The notes below the pieces were generated by a model. That model did not search any database, was not told where the DNA came from, and saw only the letters and a list, made by a program, of their open reading frames with translations. Shown here one piece after another: positions 8,403 to 16,997 of a DNA stretch of 36,422 nucleotides. A program made the position numbers and the translations under genes. Origin of the DNA: Fimenecus sp964540535 (lineage in GTDB: Bacteria; Bacillota; Clostridia; Oscillospirales; Acutalibacteraceae). Within the stretch, counting starts at the first letter, position 1. Each line of letters begins with the position of its first letter. Where the stretch lies: contig CAZIMO010000012.1 of assembly GCA_964540535.1 (NCBI GenBank), positions 1 to 36,422 of the forward strand. Reading direction: 5' to 3'.

Positions 8403-10450
8403 GAAAGAAAGCTGAAAAGGCACTTAATAAAAAATTAAATGTAAGGCTTCCTGAAAATCTTTCAAAGGAAAATATTGTTGAGCAGTTAGAAAATGTTCAG
8501 CAGAATACAAAAATAACAGAAATCCCTAAAAAGCGAAGCAATGCAAAAAAACTTATTCCCGTTGCCGCGTCGCTTGCGGTGGCTGCGGGTCTTTTGGGCG
8601 CTTATTTCGGAATGGGCTTGGGACTTACCAATGCGCCGAAAAATTATGTAACATCACCTGCCGATAAAACCGAGGTTGTGCGTTATCAGTCATACGATAA
8701 AATTTTTGATAGATTTGACGCATTAAGAAAAGAATATAAAGACAGCAGTTTTTTAAACGGATTTGGACTTGACGATAGTTTGTACTTTGGATACGACGCA
8801 GAAATTCCCGAATCCAACATCAATGCTGCGGGCAATTTGACAGGTCCGGCCGCAGCAAGCATAAATGACGGCTTTGAAGAAAAAAATTACGGTACTACCA
8901 ATACTCAAGAAAACGGTGTTGACGAGGGCGATATAATCAAAACCGACGGCAAATATCTTTATATTGCCAACGCGGGCGGTTCTTCGGTTTCAATTGTTGA
9001 AGCCAACGGCGGAGAAATGAAAATATCATCGCAAATCACTGTTGCTGATAAATGTTCTGTCAGCGAGCTTTATATCAGCAAAAACCGTTTGATTATCGTA
9101 GGCACGGTATCTGACGGTAACACATTTATCGACGGTATAGCTGATGATTATATCTATTCAACCTGTTGTGTGTTTGTGCAGAGAGATACTTTTGTTCAGA
9201 TTTATGATATAAGCCTCCGCAATGCTCCCAAGCTTGTTACCGAATATTCACAGCAGGGCAATTATAACAGCTCGCGAATGCTTGACGGCAAAATAATTTG
9301 TATAAGCAGATACAATGTTGATATAAGCGATAAAAACTACCGTAAAAAGTGCATTCCCGAAATCACGGTAAACGGTGATGCCGAAAAAATTGCGGCGGAC
9401 TGCATTTCGGTGATTGAAGAAAATCCCTCTGCAAAAGATTATGCGGTTATAACAACATTTGATATTGAAAACGGCAAAGAGCCGAAAAGCGAGGCTGTTC
9501 TCGGCAACTGCGACGAGCTTTATGCTTCGCAAAATGGGTTGTTCTTGAGCGAAACCTGCTACGATGAAGAAGAAATTACTAAAATTTACCGATTTGAATA
9601 TACCGACACAGGCGTTAAATATAAGTATATGGGCAGAGTGCCGGGATATATCGACAGTCAGTTTTCAATGAGCTATGACGGCGAGTATTTTCGCATTGCG
9701 ACCACTGTAAATAAACCGAACGGTGTTTCAGGAAACAATCTGTATATTCTAAACAATGATATGCGCGTTGCAGGAAAGGTTGAGGATTTGGCTCAGGGCG
9801 AAACAATTCAGTCTGTACGCTTTGTAGGCAATATGGCTTATGTTGTAACATTCCGCCAGACCGACCCTTTGTTTGTTATAGATTTAAGCGACCCTGAAAA
9901 TCCCAAGGTTAAGGGCGAGCTGAAAATTCCCGGCTTTTCGGAATACCTTCACCCCATAGCTGACGGACTTCTTATCGGCGTGGGTCAAAACGGCACAAGC
10001 GCAGGCACAAACGGCGACTGCAAGGTATCTCTTTTCGATGTAAGCAATCCCTATGAGCCGAAAGAAACATCGGTTGTAACTGTGTCGGGCGGTAAGGCTT
10101 ACGCTTGGACGCCTGTATCGTATAACCATAAATCCTATATAACCCTGTCAAATAATGAATTTGCAGTGCCTTTCACTTTGAATTGGTATTCAAATATGGG
10201 CGGAGCAACGCAAAGCGGATGCTATTATATCCGTTACCGTCTTGCAGATAATAAAATCTGTGAGACCGCAAGGTATAAGCTCGGCAGCGGTAACAGCGCA
10301 ATGGAGATTTTGGGCGCTACCTATATTGAAAAAACCTTCTATGTGATAACAGAATGCTACGGCGACGGTACTTACGCTGTTGCGTTTGACCTTGAAAAAA
10401 ATGAGGAAACAGGCAGACTTAAAACCGCCTCTTGGGAGTCGGAGCAATGA
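8399..10450 (+). CDS. membrane-anchored extracellular beta-propeller protein, candidate anti-sigma factor
   Basis: A 683-residue protein in three parts. A short basic cytoplasmic segment (about 1-50) contains LPENLSKENIVEQLE, which resembles the short N-terminal segment of clostridial sigma-linked membrane proteins. One transmembrane helix covers about 52-76. The rest is a large exported domain. From about residue 173 the hallmark of the secreted beta-propeller family (Pfam Beta_propel, from memory) is seen: TQENGVDEGDIIKTDGKYLY, followed by repeated blades with DLSDPENPKV-type and DVSNPYEPKE-type turns. There is no obvious catalytic motif. Gene order and a 4-base overlap with the ECF sigma gene point to a regulator that senses a surface signal through the propeller; this is inference, since no classical zinc anti-sigma motif is present. 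Family assignment is firm, function is not. Confidence 0.85.
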   Translation: MRKKAEKALNKKLNVRLPENLSKENIVEQLENVQQNTKITEIPKKRSNAKKLIPVAASLAVAAGLLGAYFGMGLGLTNAPKNYVTSPADKTEVVRYQSYDKIFDRFDALRKEYKDSSFLNGFGLDDSLYFGYDAEIPESNINAAGNLTGPAAASINDGFEEKNYGTTNTQENGVDEGDIIKTDGKYLYIANAGGSSVSIVEANGGEMKISSQITVADKCSVSELYISKNRLIIVGTVSDGNTFIDGIADDYIYSTCCVFVQRDTFVQIYDISLRNAPKLVTEYSQQGNYNSSRMLDGKIICISRYNVDISDKNYRKKCIPEITVNGDAEKIAADCISVIEENPSAKDYAVITTFDIENGKEPKSEAVLGNCDELYASQNGLFLSETCYDEEEITKIYRFEYTDTGVKYKYMGRVPGYIDSQFSMSYDGEYFRIATTVNKPNGVSGNNLYILNNDMRVAGKVEDLAQGETIQSVRFVGNMAYVVTFRQTDPLFVIDLSDPENPKVKGELKIPGFSEYLHPIADGLLIGVGQNGTSAGTNGDCKVSLFDVSNPYEPKETSVVTVSGGKAYAWTPVSYNHKSYITLSNNEFAVPFTLNWYSNMGGATQSGCYYIRYRLADNKICETARYKLGSGNSAMEILGATYIEKTFYVITECYGDGTYAVAFDLEKNEETGRLKTASWESEQ

Positions 10451-10662
10451 AAAAATCAATTCAGCTTTTAATCGGCGCGGGGTGCGGTTTGATATGCTGG
10501 CTTTTGTTAAGCTTTTTCTTCTTTCCGATACCGATTTCAGCACCTATGGATGTCTATTTTGCTGAAACTATGACGCATATGATACCTCTAAAGGTACTGA
10601 TAACACTTGTTTTTGTTTTGTTATCATTATTTCTTTATGAACAAAAAATGAAGAAAAAGTAA
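10447..10662 (+). CDS. small two-helix membrane protein
   Basis: A 71-residue hydrophobic protein with two predicted membrane segments (about 5-27 and 46-65) separated by a short polar loop, ending in the basic tail KMKKK. Its ATG overlaps the stop of the beta-propeller gene (ATGA), so it is the third translationally coupled member of the sigma factor unit. I do not recognise a family. The coupling suggests an accessory to the membrane regulator or a target of the sigma factor. The frame is open 15 bases upstream, but the ATG at 10447 is preferred because of the overlap. Confidence 0.7.
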   Translation: MKKSIQLLIGAGCGLICWLLLSFFFFPIPISAPMDVYFAETMTHMIPLKVLITLVFVLLSLFLYEQKMKKK

Positions 10663-10679
10663 AAAATAAATTATCGTTG

Positions 10680-10708
10680 TTGACAAATATTTCCGCAAGT
10701 GCTATACT
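10680..10708 (+). promoter_or_regulatory. sigma-A promoter of the riboswitch/P-type ATPase unit
   Basis: TTGACA (10680-10685) and TATACT (10703-10708) are separated by 17 bases. This nearly consensus promoter would start transcription near 10715, just before the riboswitch. Confidence 0.85.
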
Positions 10709-10720
10709 GAATTCAAGATA

Positions 10721-10840
10721 ATTCCTTAGGGGAGTAGCTTATTTTTCGGTAATCAACAATCGCCCATAAGGCTGGTTGCCGAACCTGTTCTCACGGGTAG
10801 CAAGACCTTTGGCAGTTTAATCGCTGTCAAAGGTTTTTTT
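10721..10840 (+). ncRNA. yybP-ykoY family manganese riboswitch with terminator
   Basis: The leader carries the two conserved blocks of the yybP-ykoY element: GGGGAGTAGCTT at 10729-10740 and AGCAAGACCTTTGGC at 10799-10813, joined by a helical region containing CGGTAATCAAC and GGTTGCCG. Known members bind Mn2+ where the two loops dock and usually switch on Mn exporters or P-type ATPases. Here the second block is also the 5' arm of the intrinsic terminator that follows, so ligand-stabilised pairing with CTTAGG near 10725-10730 would prevent termination: Mn2+ on, no Mn2+ off (inference from layout). The downstream gene is a P-type cation ATPase, as in known cases. Confidence 0.88.
10805..10840 (+). 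terminator. riboswitch expression-platform terminator
   Basis: The stem ACCTTTGGCAG (10805-10815) pairs with CTGTCAAAGGT (10824-10834), with one G-U pair, and is followed by six T residues. It overlaps the conserved ACCTTTGGC of the riboswitch, making the two folds mutually exclusive. Confidence 0.88.
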
Positions 10841-10904
10841 GGTTTGAACAATAATTTGTAATAATTTTATTGCGAAAGCGAAAATTATAAAATGAGGTGT
10901 TTTT

Positions 10905-13592
10905 ATGAAGCATTATCTTCACGAGGTCTCTGAAGTTTTTGCAGAGGTTAAGAGCAGTGAAACAGGTCTTACATCTGCCGAGGCTGAAAAAAGACTTGAG
11001 GCAAATGGGAAAAACAAGCTGGCAGAAGCTAAAAAAGTATCAACATTTTCTCGCTTTATTAATCAGCTTAAAGACCCAATGATTATTATTTTGCTTGTTG
11101 CAGCTGTTATATCTGCGGCAACCGAAATGATTGAGGCAGGCGGTTTTGTAATGCCTACCGACGCATTGATTATCCTTGTTGTTGTTATTATCAATGCAGT
11201 TTTAGGCGTTGTTCAGGAAAGCAAGGCTGAAAAAGCTGTTGAAGCATTGCAGAAAATGTCGGCGGCGACAACTAAAACTCTTCGTGACGGCAAGGTTGAG
11301 TTTATCAAAAGCGAAGATTTGGTTGTCGGCGATGTAATTTTGCTTGACGCAGGCGATGCGATCCCTGCTGACTGCCGTATTTTTGAGTGCGCAAGTATGA
11401 AAATTGAAGAAGCTGCTCTTACAGGCGAGTCAGTTCCTGTTACAAAGCTTGTTAAGGCTCTTATGGGCTCCGGCGAAGACGACGAAGTACCTCTCGGCGA
11501 CCGTAAGAATATGGTTTATATGGGTTCAACCCTTGTTTACGGTCGTGGCAAAGCGGTTGTTACGGCAACAGGTATGAATACCGAAATGGGTAAAATCGCC
11601 AACGCTATTACCCTTGCCGAGGACGGCAAAACGCCTCTTGAAATCAAGCTTGAACAGCTTTCAAAGGTGCTCACAAAGCTTGTTCTTGTTGTATGCGCGG
11701 TTATTTTCGCTTACAACATCGTTACACAGTATATTATTCCCGAAGCAAAGCCGGAGTTCTTCCATGTGGCTCTTGATTCGTTCATCACTGCAATTGCACT
11801 TGCAGTTGCCGCAATTCCCGAGGGTCTTGTTGCGGTTATGACAATCGTTCTTTCAATAGGCGTTACAAATATGTCAAAAAAGAACGCTATTATCCGTAAA
11901 ATGACAGCCGTTGAAACTCTCGGCTGTACGCAGATTATCTGCTCGGACAAAACCGGTACTCTTACACAGAATGTTATGACCGTTGTTGACCGCTATGCTC
12001 CCAATGAACAGCAATTGGCAACGGCAATGGCTCTTTGTACAAATGCAGATGTTGCAGAAGACGGCAAAAGCACAGGCGAGCCTGACGAGGTTGCGCTTAT
12101 CAACTATGCGGCTTCTCTTAAACTGCCTAAGTCAACTCTTGTTGAAGCATATCCGAGAATAGGCGAGGTTCCTTTTGATTCGGGCAGAAAGATGATGACA
12201 ACCGTTCACAGCTCTGCGCGAGGTGTGGTTCAGTTTACAAAGGGCGCTCCCGACGAAATTCTCAAAAAATGCACTTATGCGGATATTAACGGCGAAATCG
12301 TAGAAATGACCGATGAAATCCGTGCAAAAATCGCCGCTGAAAATACAAGAATGGGCAACAAGGCTCTTCGTGTATTCGCAGTTGCTTATAAAACCTACGA
12401 TGAAGCTCCGAAAGCATTTGATTCGGCTTCGCTTGAATACGATATGACCTTTATCGGACTTACAGGTATGATCGACCCCGTTCGCCCCGAGGTTAAAGAC
12501 GCTATTGTTGAGTGCCGTACAGCAGGCATTAAGCCCATTATGATTACAGGCGACCACATCAACACAGCTAAAGCCATTGCCCGTGAACTTGGCATTCTCA
12601 CAGATGACAGCCAGGCAATGATGGGCGCAGACATTGACCGGTATACAGACGAAGAATTTGCAGAGATTGTTGAAAATATCTGCGTTTATGCCCGTGTTCA
12701 GCCTGAACATAAAACAAGAATTGTCAACGCTTGGAGAAGTAAGGGTTATGTTACCGCTATGACAGGTGACGGCGTTAATGACGCTCCGTCAATCAAGAGT
12801 GCTGACATCGGCGTCGGTATGGGCATCACAGGTACTGACGTTACAAAGAATGTTGCCGATATGGTGCTTGCAGATGACAACTTTGCGACAATTGTTTCGG
12901 CTGTCGGCGAGGGCAGAAGAATTTATGATAATATCCGTAAGGCTATTCAGTTCCTTCTCGGTTCAAATCTTTCAGAGGTTATTTCAATCTTCTTCGCAAC
13001 GATTATGAACTTCACAATTCTCCGTGCGCCGCATCTTCTCTTTATCAATCTTGTTACAGACTGTTTTCCTGCCTTGGCTCTCGGCCTTGAAAAGCCCGAA
13101 GAAAATATTATGAGAAGAAAGCCGAGAAGTAAGAATGACGGTGTTTTTGCAGGAGGACTCGGTATTGACTGCTTCTATCAAGGCATAATCGTATCAATTC
13201 TTACAATTATTGCGTTCTATGCAGGCGAATATCTTGAAACAGGCACTCTTGTTTTGAGAAATATTGCAGACAGCGAAGACGGTATGACAATGGCATTCTT
13301 TACAATGGCAATGTGCGAAGTGTTTCACTCGTTCAATATGCGTTCACAGCGCGCTTCGGCAGTTGCTATGAGCTTCAAGGGTTCTCACAATATAGCTCTT
13401 TACGGCGCAATGATAGGCTCGTTTGTTCTCACAACAGCGGCTGTTGAAATTCCGTTTATTGCAAATATGTTTGATTTCACACAGCTTTCAGTACTTGAAT
13501 ATGCAATCGCACTCGGACTTGCATTCCTCATTATACCGATTGTTGAAATTGTTAAGGCTGTTCAAAGATCAGTTTCAAAGAATAAAGATTAA
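10905..13592 (+). CDS. P-type cation-transporting ATPase (Ca2+/Mn2+ type, P2A)
   Basis: An 895-residue P2A-type pump. N-terminal cation-ATPase segment; actuator domain with TGES (LTGESVPV); M4 motif AIPEGL; phosphorylation motif SDKTGTLTQN with Asp348; nucleotide-binding and hinge motifs (KGAPDEIL, MITGDHINTAKAIA, MTGDGVNDAPSIKSADIGV); C-terminal membrane block. Ion-site residues corresponding to SERCA M5 and M6 are present: Asn688 and Glu691 in LGSNLSEV, Thr718 and Asp719 in NLVTD. The M8 glutamate position appears shifted (MCEVFHSFN). The length is normal for the family. Sequence alone would say Ca2+ pump, but the manganese riboswitch points to Mn2+ efflux as the regulated function; both ions may be carried. 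It forms a single-gene unit from its own promoter to the terminator at 13607. GAGGTG precedes the ATG. Confidence 0.95.
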   Translation: MKHYLHEVSEVFAEVKSSETGLTSAEAEKRLEANGKNKLAEAKKVSTFSRFINQLKDPMIIILLVAAVISAATEMIEAGGFVMPTDALIILVVVIINAVLGVVQESKAEKAVEALQKMSAATTKTLRDGKVEFIKSEDLVVGDVILLDAGDAIPADCRIFECASMKIEEAALTGESVPVTKLVKALMGSGEDDEVPLGDRKNMVYMGSTLVYGRGKAVVTATGMNTEMGKIANAITLAEDGKTPLEIKLEQLSKVLTKLVLVVCAVIFAYNIVTQYIIPEAKPEFFHVALDSFITAIALAVAAIPEGLVAVMTIVLSIGVTNMSKKNAIIRKMTAVETLGCTQIICSDKTGTLTQNVMTVVDRYAPNEQQLATAMALCTNADVAEDGKSTGEPDEVALINYAASLKLPKSTLVEAYPRIGEVPFDSGRKMMTTVHSSARGVVQFTKGAPDEILKKCTYADINGEIVEMTDEIRAKIAAENTRMGNKALRVFAVAYKTYDEAPKAFDSASLEYDMTFIGLTGMIDPVRPEVKDAIVECRTAGIKPIMITGDHINTAKAIARELGILTDDSQAMMGADIDRYTDEEFAEIVENICVYARVQPEHKTRIVNAWRSKGYVTAMTGDGVNDAPSIKSADIGVGMGITGTDVTKNVADMVLADDNFATIVSAVGEGRRIYDNIRKAIQFLLGSNLSEVISIFFATIMNFTILRAPHLLFINLVTDCFPALALGLEKPEENIMRRKPRSKNDGVFAGGLGIDCFYQGIIVSILTIIAFYAGEYLETGTLVLRNIADSEDGMTMAFFTMAMCEVFHSFNMRSQRASAVAMSFKGSHNIALYGAMIGSFVLTTAAVEIPFIANMFDFTQLSVLEYAIALGLAFLIIPIVEIVKAVQRSVSKNKD

Positions 13593-13606
13593 AACCAAAT
13601 TTGCAT

Positions 13607-13647
13607 ACAGTCCTCACTCGTTTAAGGCGAGCGGGGGCTGTTTTTTT
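13607..13647 (+). terminator. intrinsic terminator after P-type ATPase
   Basis: The long imperfect stem ACAGTCCTCACTCG / CGAGCGGGGGCTGT (with G-U pairs) around a TTTAAGG loop is followed by seven T residues. Confidence 0.88.
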
Positions 13648-13785
13648 ATCGGCTTTATAAAAATGAATAAAAATTGATGTCAAAAATTGTGAGCTTTGTG
13701 TATAACTTGAAAATATTTGTAACAAATTGCACAAAGTCTTGCAGCGTATTTTGTTTGATAATTGATTAAAATGTTCAAAAAATAC

Positions 13786-13814
13786 TTGAAAAGGACAACT
13801 TGCAGTGTTAAAAT
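13786..13814 (+). promoter_or_regulatory. candidate promoter of the glycogen operon
   Basis: TTGAAA (13786-13791) and TAAAAT (13809-13814) are 17 bases apart, ending 37 bases before glgB. The rest of the 258-base gap holds only the preceding terminator and AT-rich DNA. Confidence 0.55.
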
Positions 13815-13850
13815 ATATAGGTATAATTATGTATTGAGAGGTTAAGAAGA

Positions 13851-15740
13851 ATGTCGGAACGCAATATCAATTACGAAGCGCAGGTTCCCGTCTATCTTTT
13901 TCATCAAGGCAATAATGCCCGTGCCTATGAATATATGGGCGCTCACCGTGTTGATGATGAAACAGTAGTTTTCAGAGTTTGGGCGCCCAATGCCGAAGCT
14001 GTTTCGGTTTGCGGCGATTTTAACGGCTGGTCTGATACTGCCGATAAAGCAGAACGCATCACCGCAGGCGGTATTTGGGAAACATACGTAAAAAATGTAA
14101 ATCAGTATGACGCTTATAAATACTGCATATTTACAAAAGACGGCAGAAAGCTTATGAAAAGCGACCCGTACGGCTATCATATGGAGACCCGCCCCGACAA
14201 TGCTACTAAATATTATGAATTAGGCGCATATAAATGGACTGATGCAAGGTGGGAAAAAGCAAAGCGTGAAAAAGCGCAGTATGACCGCCCTGTAAATATT
14301 TATGAGGTACATTTCGGCTCTTGGAAGCAGTACGAAGACGGCAATTTTTATTCATACCGCAAAATGGCGGAAGAACTTATTCCCTATGTTAAAGAAATGG
14401 GCTACACTCACATTGAGTTTATGCCCTTGACCGAATATCCCTTTGACGGCTCTTGGGGCTATCAGGTAACAGGCTATTTTGCTGCTACCTCACGCTACGG
14501 CACTCCTGACGATTTAATGTATCTGATTGATATGTGCCACAAAAACGGAATAGGCGTAATTCTTGACTGGGTTCCCGCGCATTTTCCCAAAGATGCTAAC
14601 GGACTTTATGAATTTGACGGCGGCGCCTGCTATGAGTATGAGGATATACGCAAGGGCGAGCATCTTGAATGGGGTACAAAGGTGTTTGATTTCGGCAGAA
14701 ACGAGGTTCAGTCTTTCTTAATTTCAAGCGCAATGTTTTGGCTTGATAAATACCATATTGACGGTATCCGTGTTGATGCTGTTGCTTCAATGCTCTATCT
14801 TGATTACGGCAGAGAAAACGGTCAGTGGGTTGCGAATAAAGACGGCGGAAATCAAAATCTTGAGGCTGTCGCATTTCTCAACAAACTCAGTATGAACATA
14901 TTCCGTGACTATCACGGAAGCTTGCTTATTGCAGAAGAAAGCACAGCGTGGCCTATGGTCACAAAGCCTGTTCATATGGGAGGACTCGGCTTTAACTATA
15001 AATGGAATATGGGCTGGATGAATGATATTCTCCGCTATTTTTCAATGGACCCGTTATACAGAAAAGGCAATCATAACTGCATTACATTCTCTTTCTTCTA
15101 TGCGTTTTCAGAGAATTTCATTTTGCCAATATCTCACGATGAGGTTGTTCACGGCAAATGCTCGCTTATAAACAAGATGCCGGGCGCATACGAAGAAAAA
15201 TTCGCAGGAGTACGTGCATTTATGGGCTATATGATGGCTCACCCCGGTAAAAAGCTTATGTTTATGGGCGGTGAATTCGGTCAGTTTATTGAGTGGAATT
15301 ACGAGCAGGGGCTTGATTGGCTTCTTCTTGATTATGAGGCTCATAGAAAATTACAGACATACTTTAAAGAACTCAATCATTTTTATAAAGCAAACGCTCC
15401 CTTATGGCAGGTTGACTATTCGTGGGAGGGATTTTCGTGGATTTCGGCAGATGACAGCGATAATTCGGTTATAGCATTCCGCAGAATTGACGCAAAGGGC
15501 AAAGAAATTATCGCAGTTTGCAACTTTACCCCTGTTGCCCGTGAAAATTATAAAATCGGTGTTCCGTCAAGAAGCAGTTACAAGGTTATCTTTAATTCAG
15601 ATGACGAGGCTTTCGGCGGCGAGGGCAGAGGTCAGAAAGAAAAAATTAAGTGGGAAAAGCAAGCTATGCACGGCTTTGAACAGTGCATTTCGCTTGATTT
15701 ACCACCAATGTCAACAATTTATCTTAAAAAGACGAGATAA
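13851..15740 (+). CDS. glgB: 1,4-alpha-glucan branching enzyme
   Basis: A 629-residue GH13 branching enzyme that cuts alpha-1,4 glucan and re-attaches the piece through alpha-1,6 bonds. A CBM48 domain occupies about residues 25-130 (VFRVWAPNAEAVSVCGDFNGW). The GH13 barrel carries the nucleophile Asp309 in GIRVDAV, the acid/base Glu362 in LIAEEST and the third acid Asp430 in ISHDEVVHGK, plus the GGEFGQ motif. A C-terminal beta-sandwich ends in PPMSTIYL. It has the shorter form without the extra N1 domain. GAGAGG precedes the ATG. It is first gene of glgB-glgC-glgD-glgA; the gap to glgC is 38 bases. Confidence 0.96.
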   Translation: MSERNINYEAQVPVYLFHQGNNARAYEYMGAHRVDDETVVFRVWAPNAEAVSVCGDFNGWSDTADKAERITAGGIWETYVKNVNQYDAYKYCIFTKDGRKLMKSDPYGYHMETRPDNATKYYELGAYKWTDARWEKAKREKAQYDRPVNIYEVHFGSWKQYEDGNFYSYRKMAEELIPYVKEMGYTHIEFMPLTEYPFDGSWGYQVTGYFAATSRYGTPDDLMYLIDMCHKNGIGVILDWVPAHFPKDANGLYEFDGGACYEYEDIRKGEHLEWGTKVFDFGRNEVQSFLISSAMFWLDKYHIDGIRVDAVASMLYLDYGRENGQWVANKDGGNQNLEAVAFLNKLSMNIFRDYHGSLLIAEESTAWPMVTKPVHMGGLGFNYKWNMGWMNDILRYFSMDPLYRKGNHNCITFSFFYAFSENFILPISHDEVVHGKCSLINKMPGAYEEKFAGVRAFMGYMMAHPGKKLMFMGGEFGQFIEWNYEQGLDWLLLDYEAHRKLQTYFKELNHFYKANAPLWQVDYSWEGFSWISADDSDNSVIAFRRIDAKGKEIIAVCNFTPVARENYKIGVPSRSSYKVIFNSDDEAFGGEGRGQKEKIKWEKQAMHGFEQCISLDLPPMSTIYLKKTR

Positions 15741-15778
15741 TAAATATTAAAATCAAAACATAAACGGAGGAATTTATA

Positions 15779-16996
15779 ATGGCACGCAAACCGGAATGTA
15801 TAGCAATGCTTCTTGCCGGCGGACAGGGAAGCCGTCTTGGTATTCTTACAAAGAACATTGCAAAGCCCGCTGTTCCTTACGGCGGAAAATACAGAATTAT
15901 TGACTTCCCGCTTTCAAACTGTGTCAACTCTGGCATTACAACCGTTGGCGTTCTCACTCAATATCAGCCCCTTGAACTGAATGACTACATCGGAAACGGT
16001 CAAGCTTGGGATTTGGACCGCGCAAACGGCGGTGTTCATGTTCTCTCACCCTATCAGCAGATTAAGGGTACAGAATGGTATAAGGGTACTGCAAATGCTA
16101 TTTATCAGAATATCAATTTTATTGACCGTTATGACCCTGAATATGTTGTCATTCTTTCGGGCGACCATATATATAAAATGGATTATAACAAGATGCTTGA
16201 ATACCATAAAGAAAAGAATGCAGCATGCACAATAGCTATGCTTGAGGTTCCGTGGGAAGAAGCAAGCCGTTTCGGACTTATGATTCTCAATGACGATAAT
16301 TCAATCAGCGAATTTGAAGAAAAGCCTAAAAATCCGAGAAGCAATAAGGCGTCAATGGGTGTTTATGTATTCACATGGAGCAAGCTCCGCCAGTACCTTA
16401 TTGATGACGAGAACGACCCTGATTCAAGCAACGACTTCGGCAAAAACGTTATCCCCAAAATGCACGCAGACGGCGAAAAGATGTATGCATATCTATTTGA
16501 CGGATATTGGAAGGATGTCGGAACAATCGACAGCCTGTGGGAAGCTAATCTTGATTTGCTTAATCCTAAGGTTGACCTTGATTTATCAGACCAGACATGG
16601 AAAATCTACGCAAAAACTCCTGCGTCTCCTCCTCATTACATTTCTGCAAACGCAAAGGTGCAGAATTCAATGATTTCAGAGGGTTCAAAGGTTTACGGCG
16701 ATATTGATTATTCAATTCTTTTCTCCGATGTTACGGTTGAAGAGGGTGCAGAGGTTAAATATTCTATCGTAATGCCCGGTACGGTTATCAAAAAGGGCGC
16801 AGTTGTTCAGTATTCAATCGTTGCCGAAAACGCAGTTATTGAAGCCGGAGCAGTTGTAGGCAAAAGCCCCGAGGATATGGAAAACCGTAATGATTGGGGC
16901 GTTGCAGTTGTCGGCGCAGGCGTAAACGTTGGCGAGGGTGCAGTGGTTGCGCCTAAAGCGCAGGTCGATACAGATATAGTAAAGGAGGCTGAATAA
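15779..16996 (+). CDS. glgC: glucose-1-phosphate adenylyltransferase, catalytic subunit
   Basis: A 405-residue ADP-glucose pyrophosphorylase that makes ADP-glucose from ATP and glucose-1-phosphate, the committed step of glycogen synthesis. The nucleotidyltransferase signature LLAGGQGSRLGILTKNIAKP lies at residues 11-30. PLSNCVNSGI, the catalytic SGDHIYKMDY and sugar-phosphate-binding FEEKPKNP follow in order. The C-terminal left-handed beta-helix (about 290-400) shows hexapeptide periodicity. In Firmicutes GlgC works alone or with GlgD; both are present here. GGAGG stands before the ATG. The glgD start lies 2 bases after this stop, and the glgD ribosome-binding site is inside the glgC end. 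Confidence 0.97.
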   Translation: MARKPECIAMLLAGGQGSRLGILTKNIAKPAVPYGGKYRIIDFPLSNCVNSGITTVGVLTQYQPLELNDYIGNGQAWDLDRANGGVHVLSPYQQIKGTEWYKGTANAIYQNINFIDRYDPEYVVILSGDHIYKMDYNKMLEYHKEKNAACTIAMLEVPWEEASRFGLMILNDDNSISEFEEKPKNPRSNKASMGVYVFTWSKLRQYLIDDENDPDSSNDFGKNVIPKMHADGEKMYAYLFDGYWKDVGTIDSLWEANLDLLNPKVDLDLSDQTWKIYAKTPASPPHYISANAKVQNSMISEGSKVYGDIDYSILFSDVTVEEGAEVKYSIVMPGTVIKKGAVVQYSIVAENAVIEAGAVVGKSPEDMENRNDWGVAVVGAGVNVGEGAVVAPKAQVDTDIVKEAE

Positions 16997-16997
16997 G

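Noticed and set aside
12132..12710. 192-codon open frame on the minus strand
   Set aside because: It lies wholly opposite the P-type ATPase gene, is rich in Cys/Asn/Phe as expected from antisense of GC-biased codons, and lacks a ribosome-binding site.
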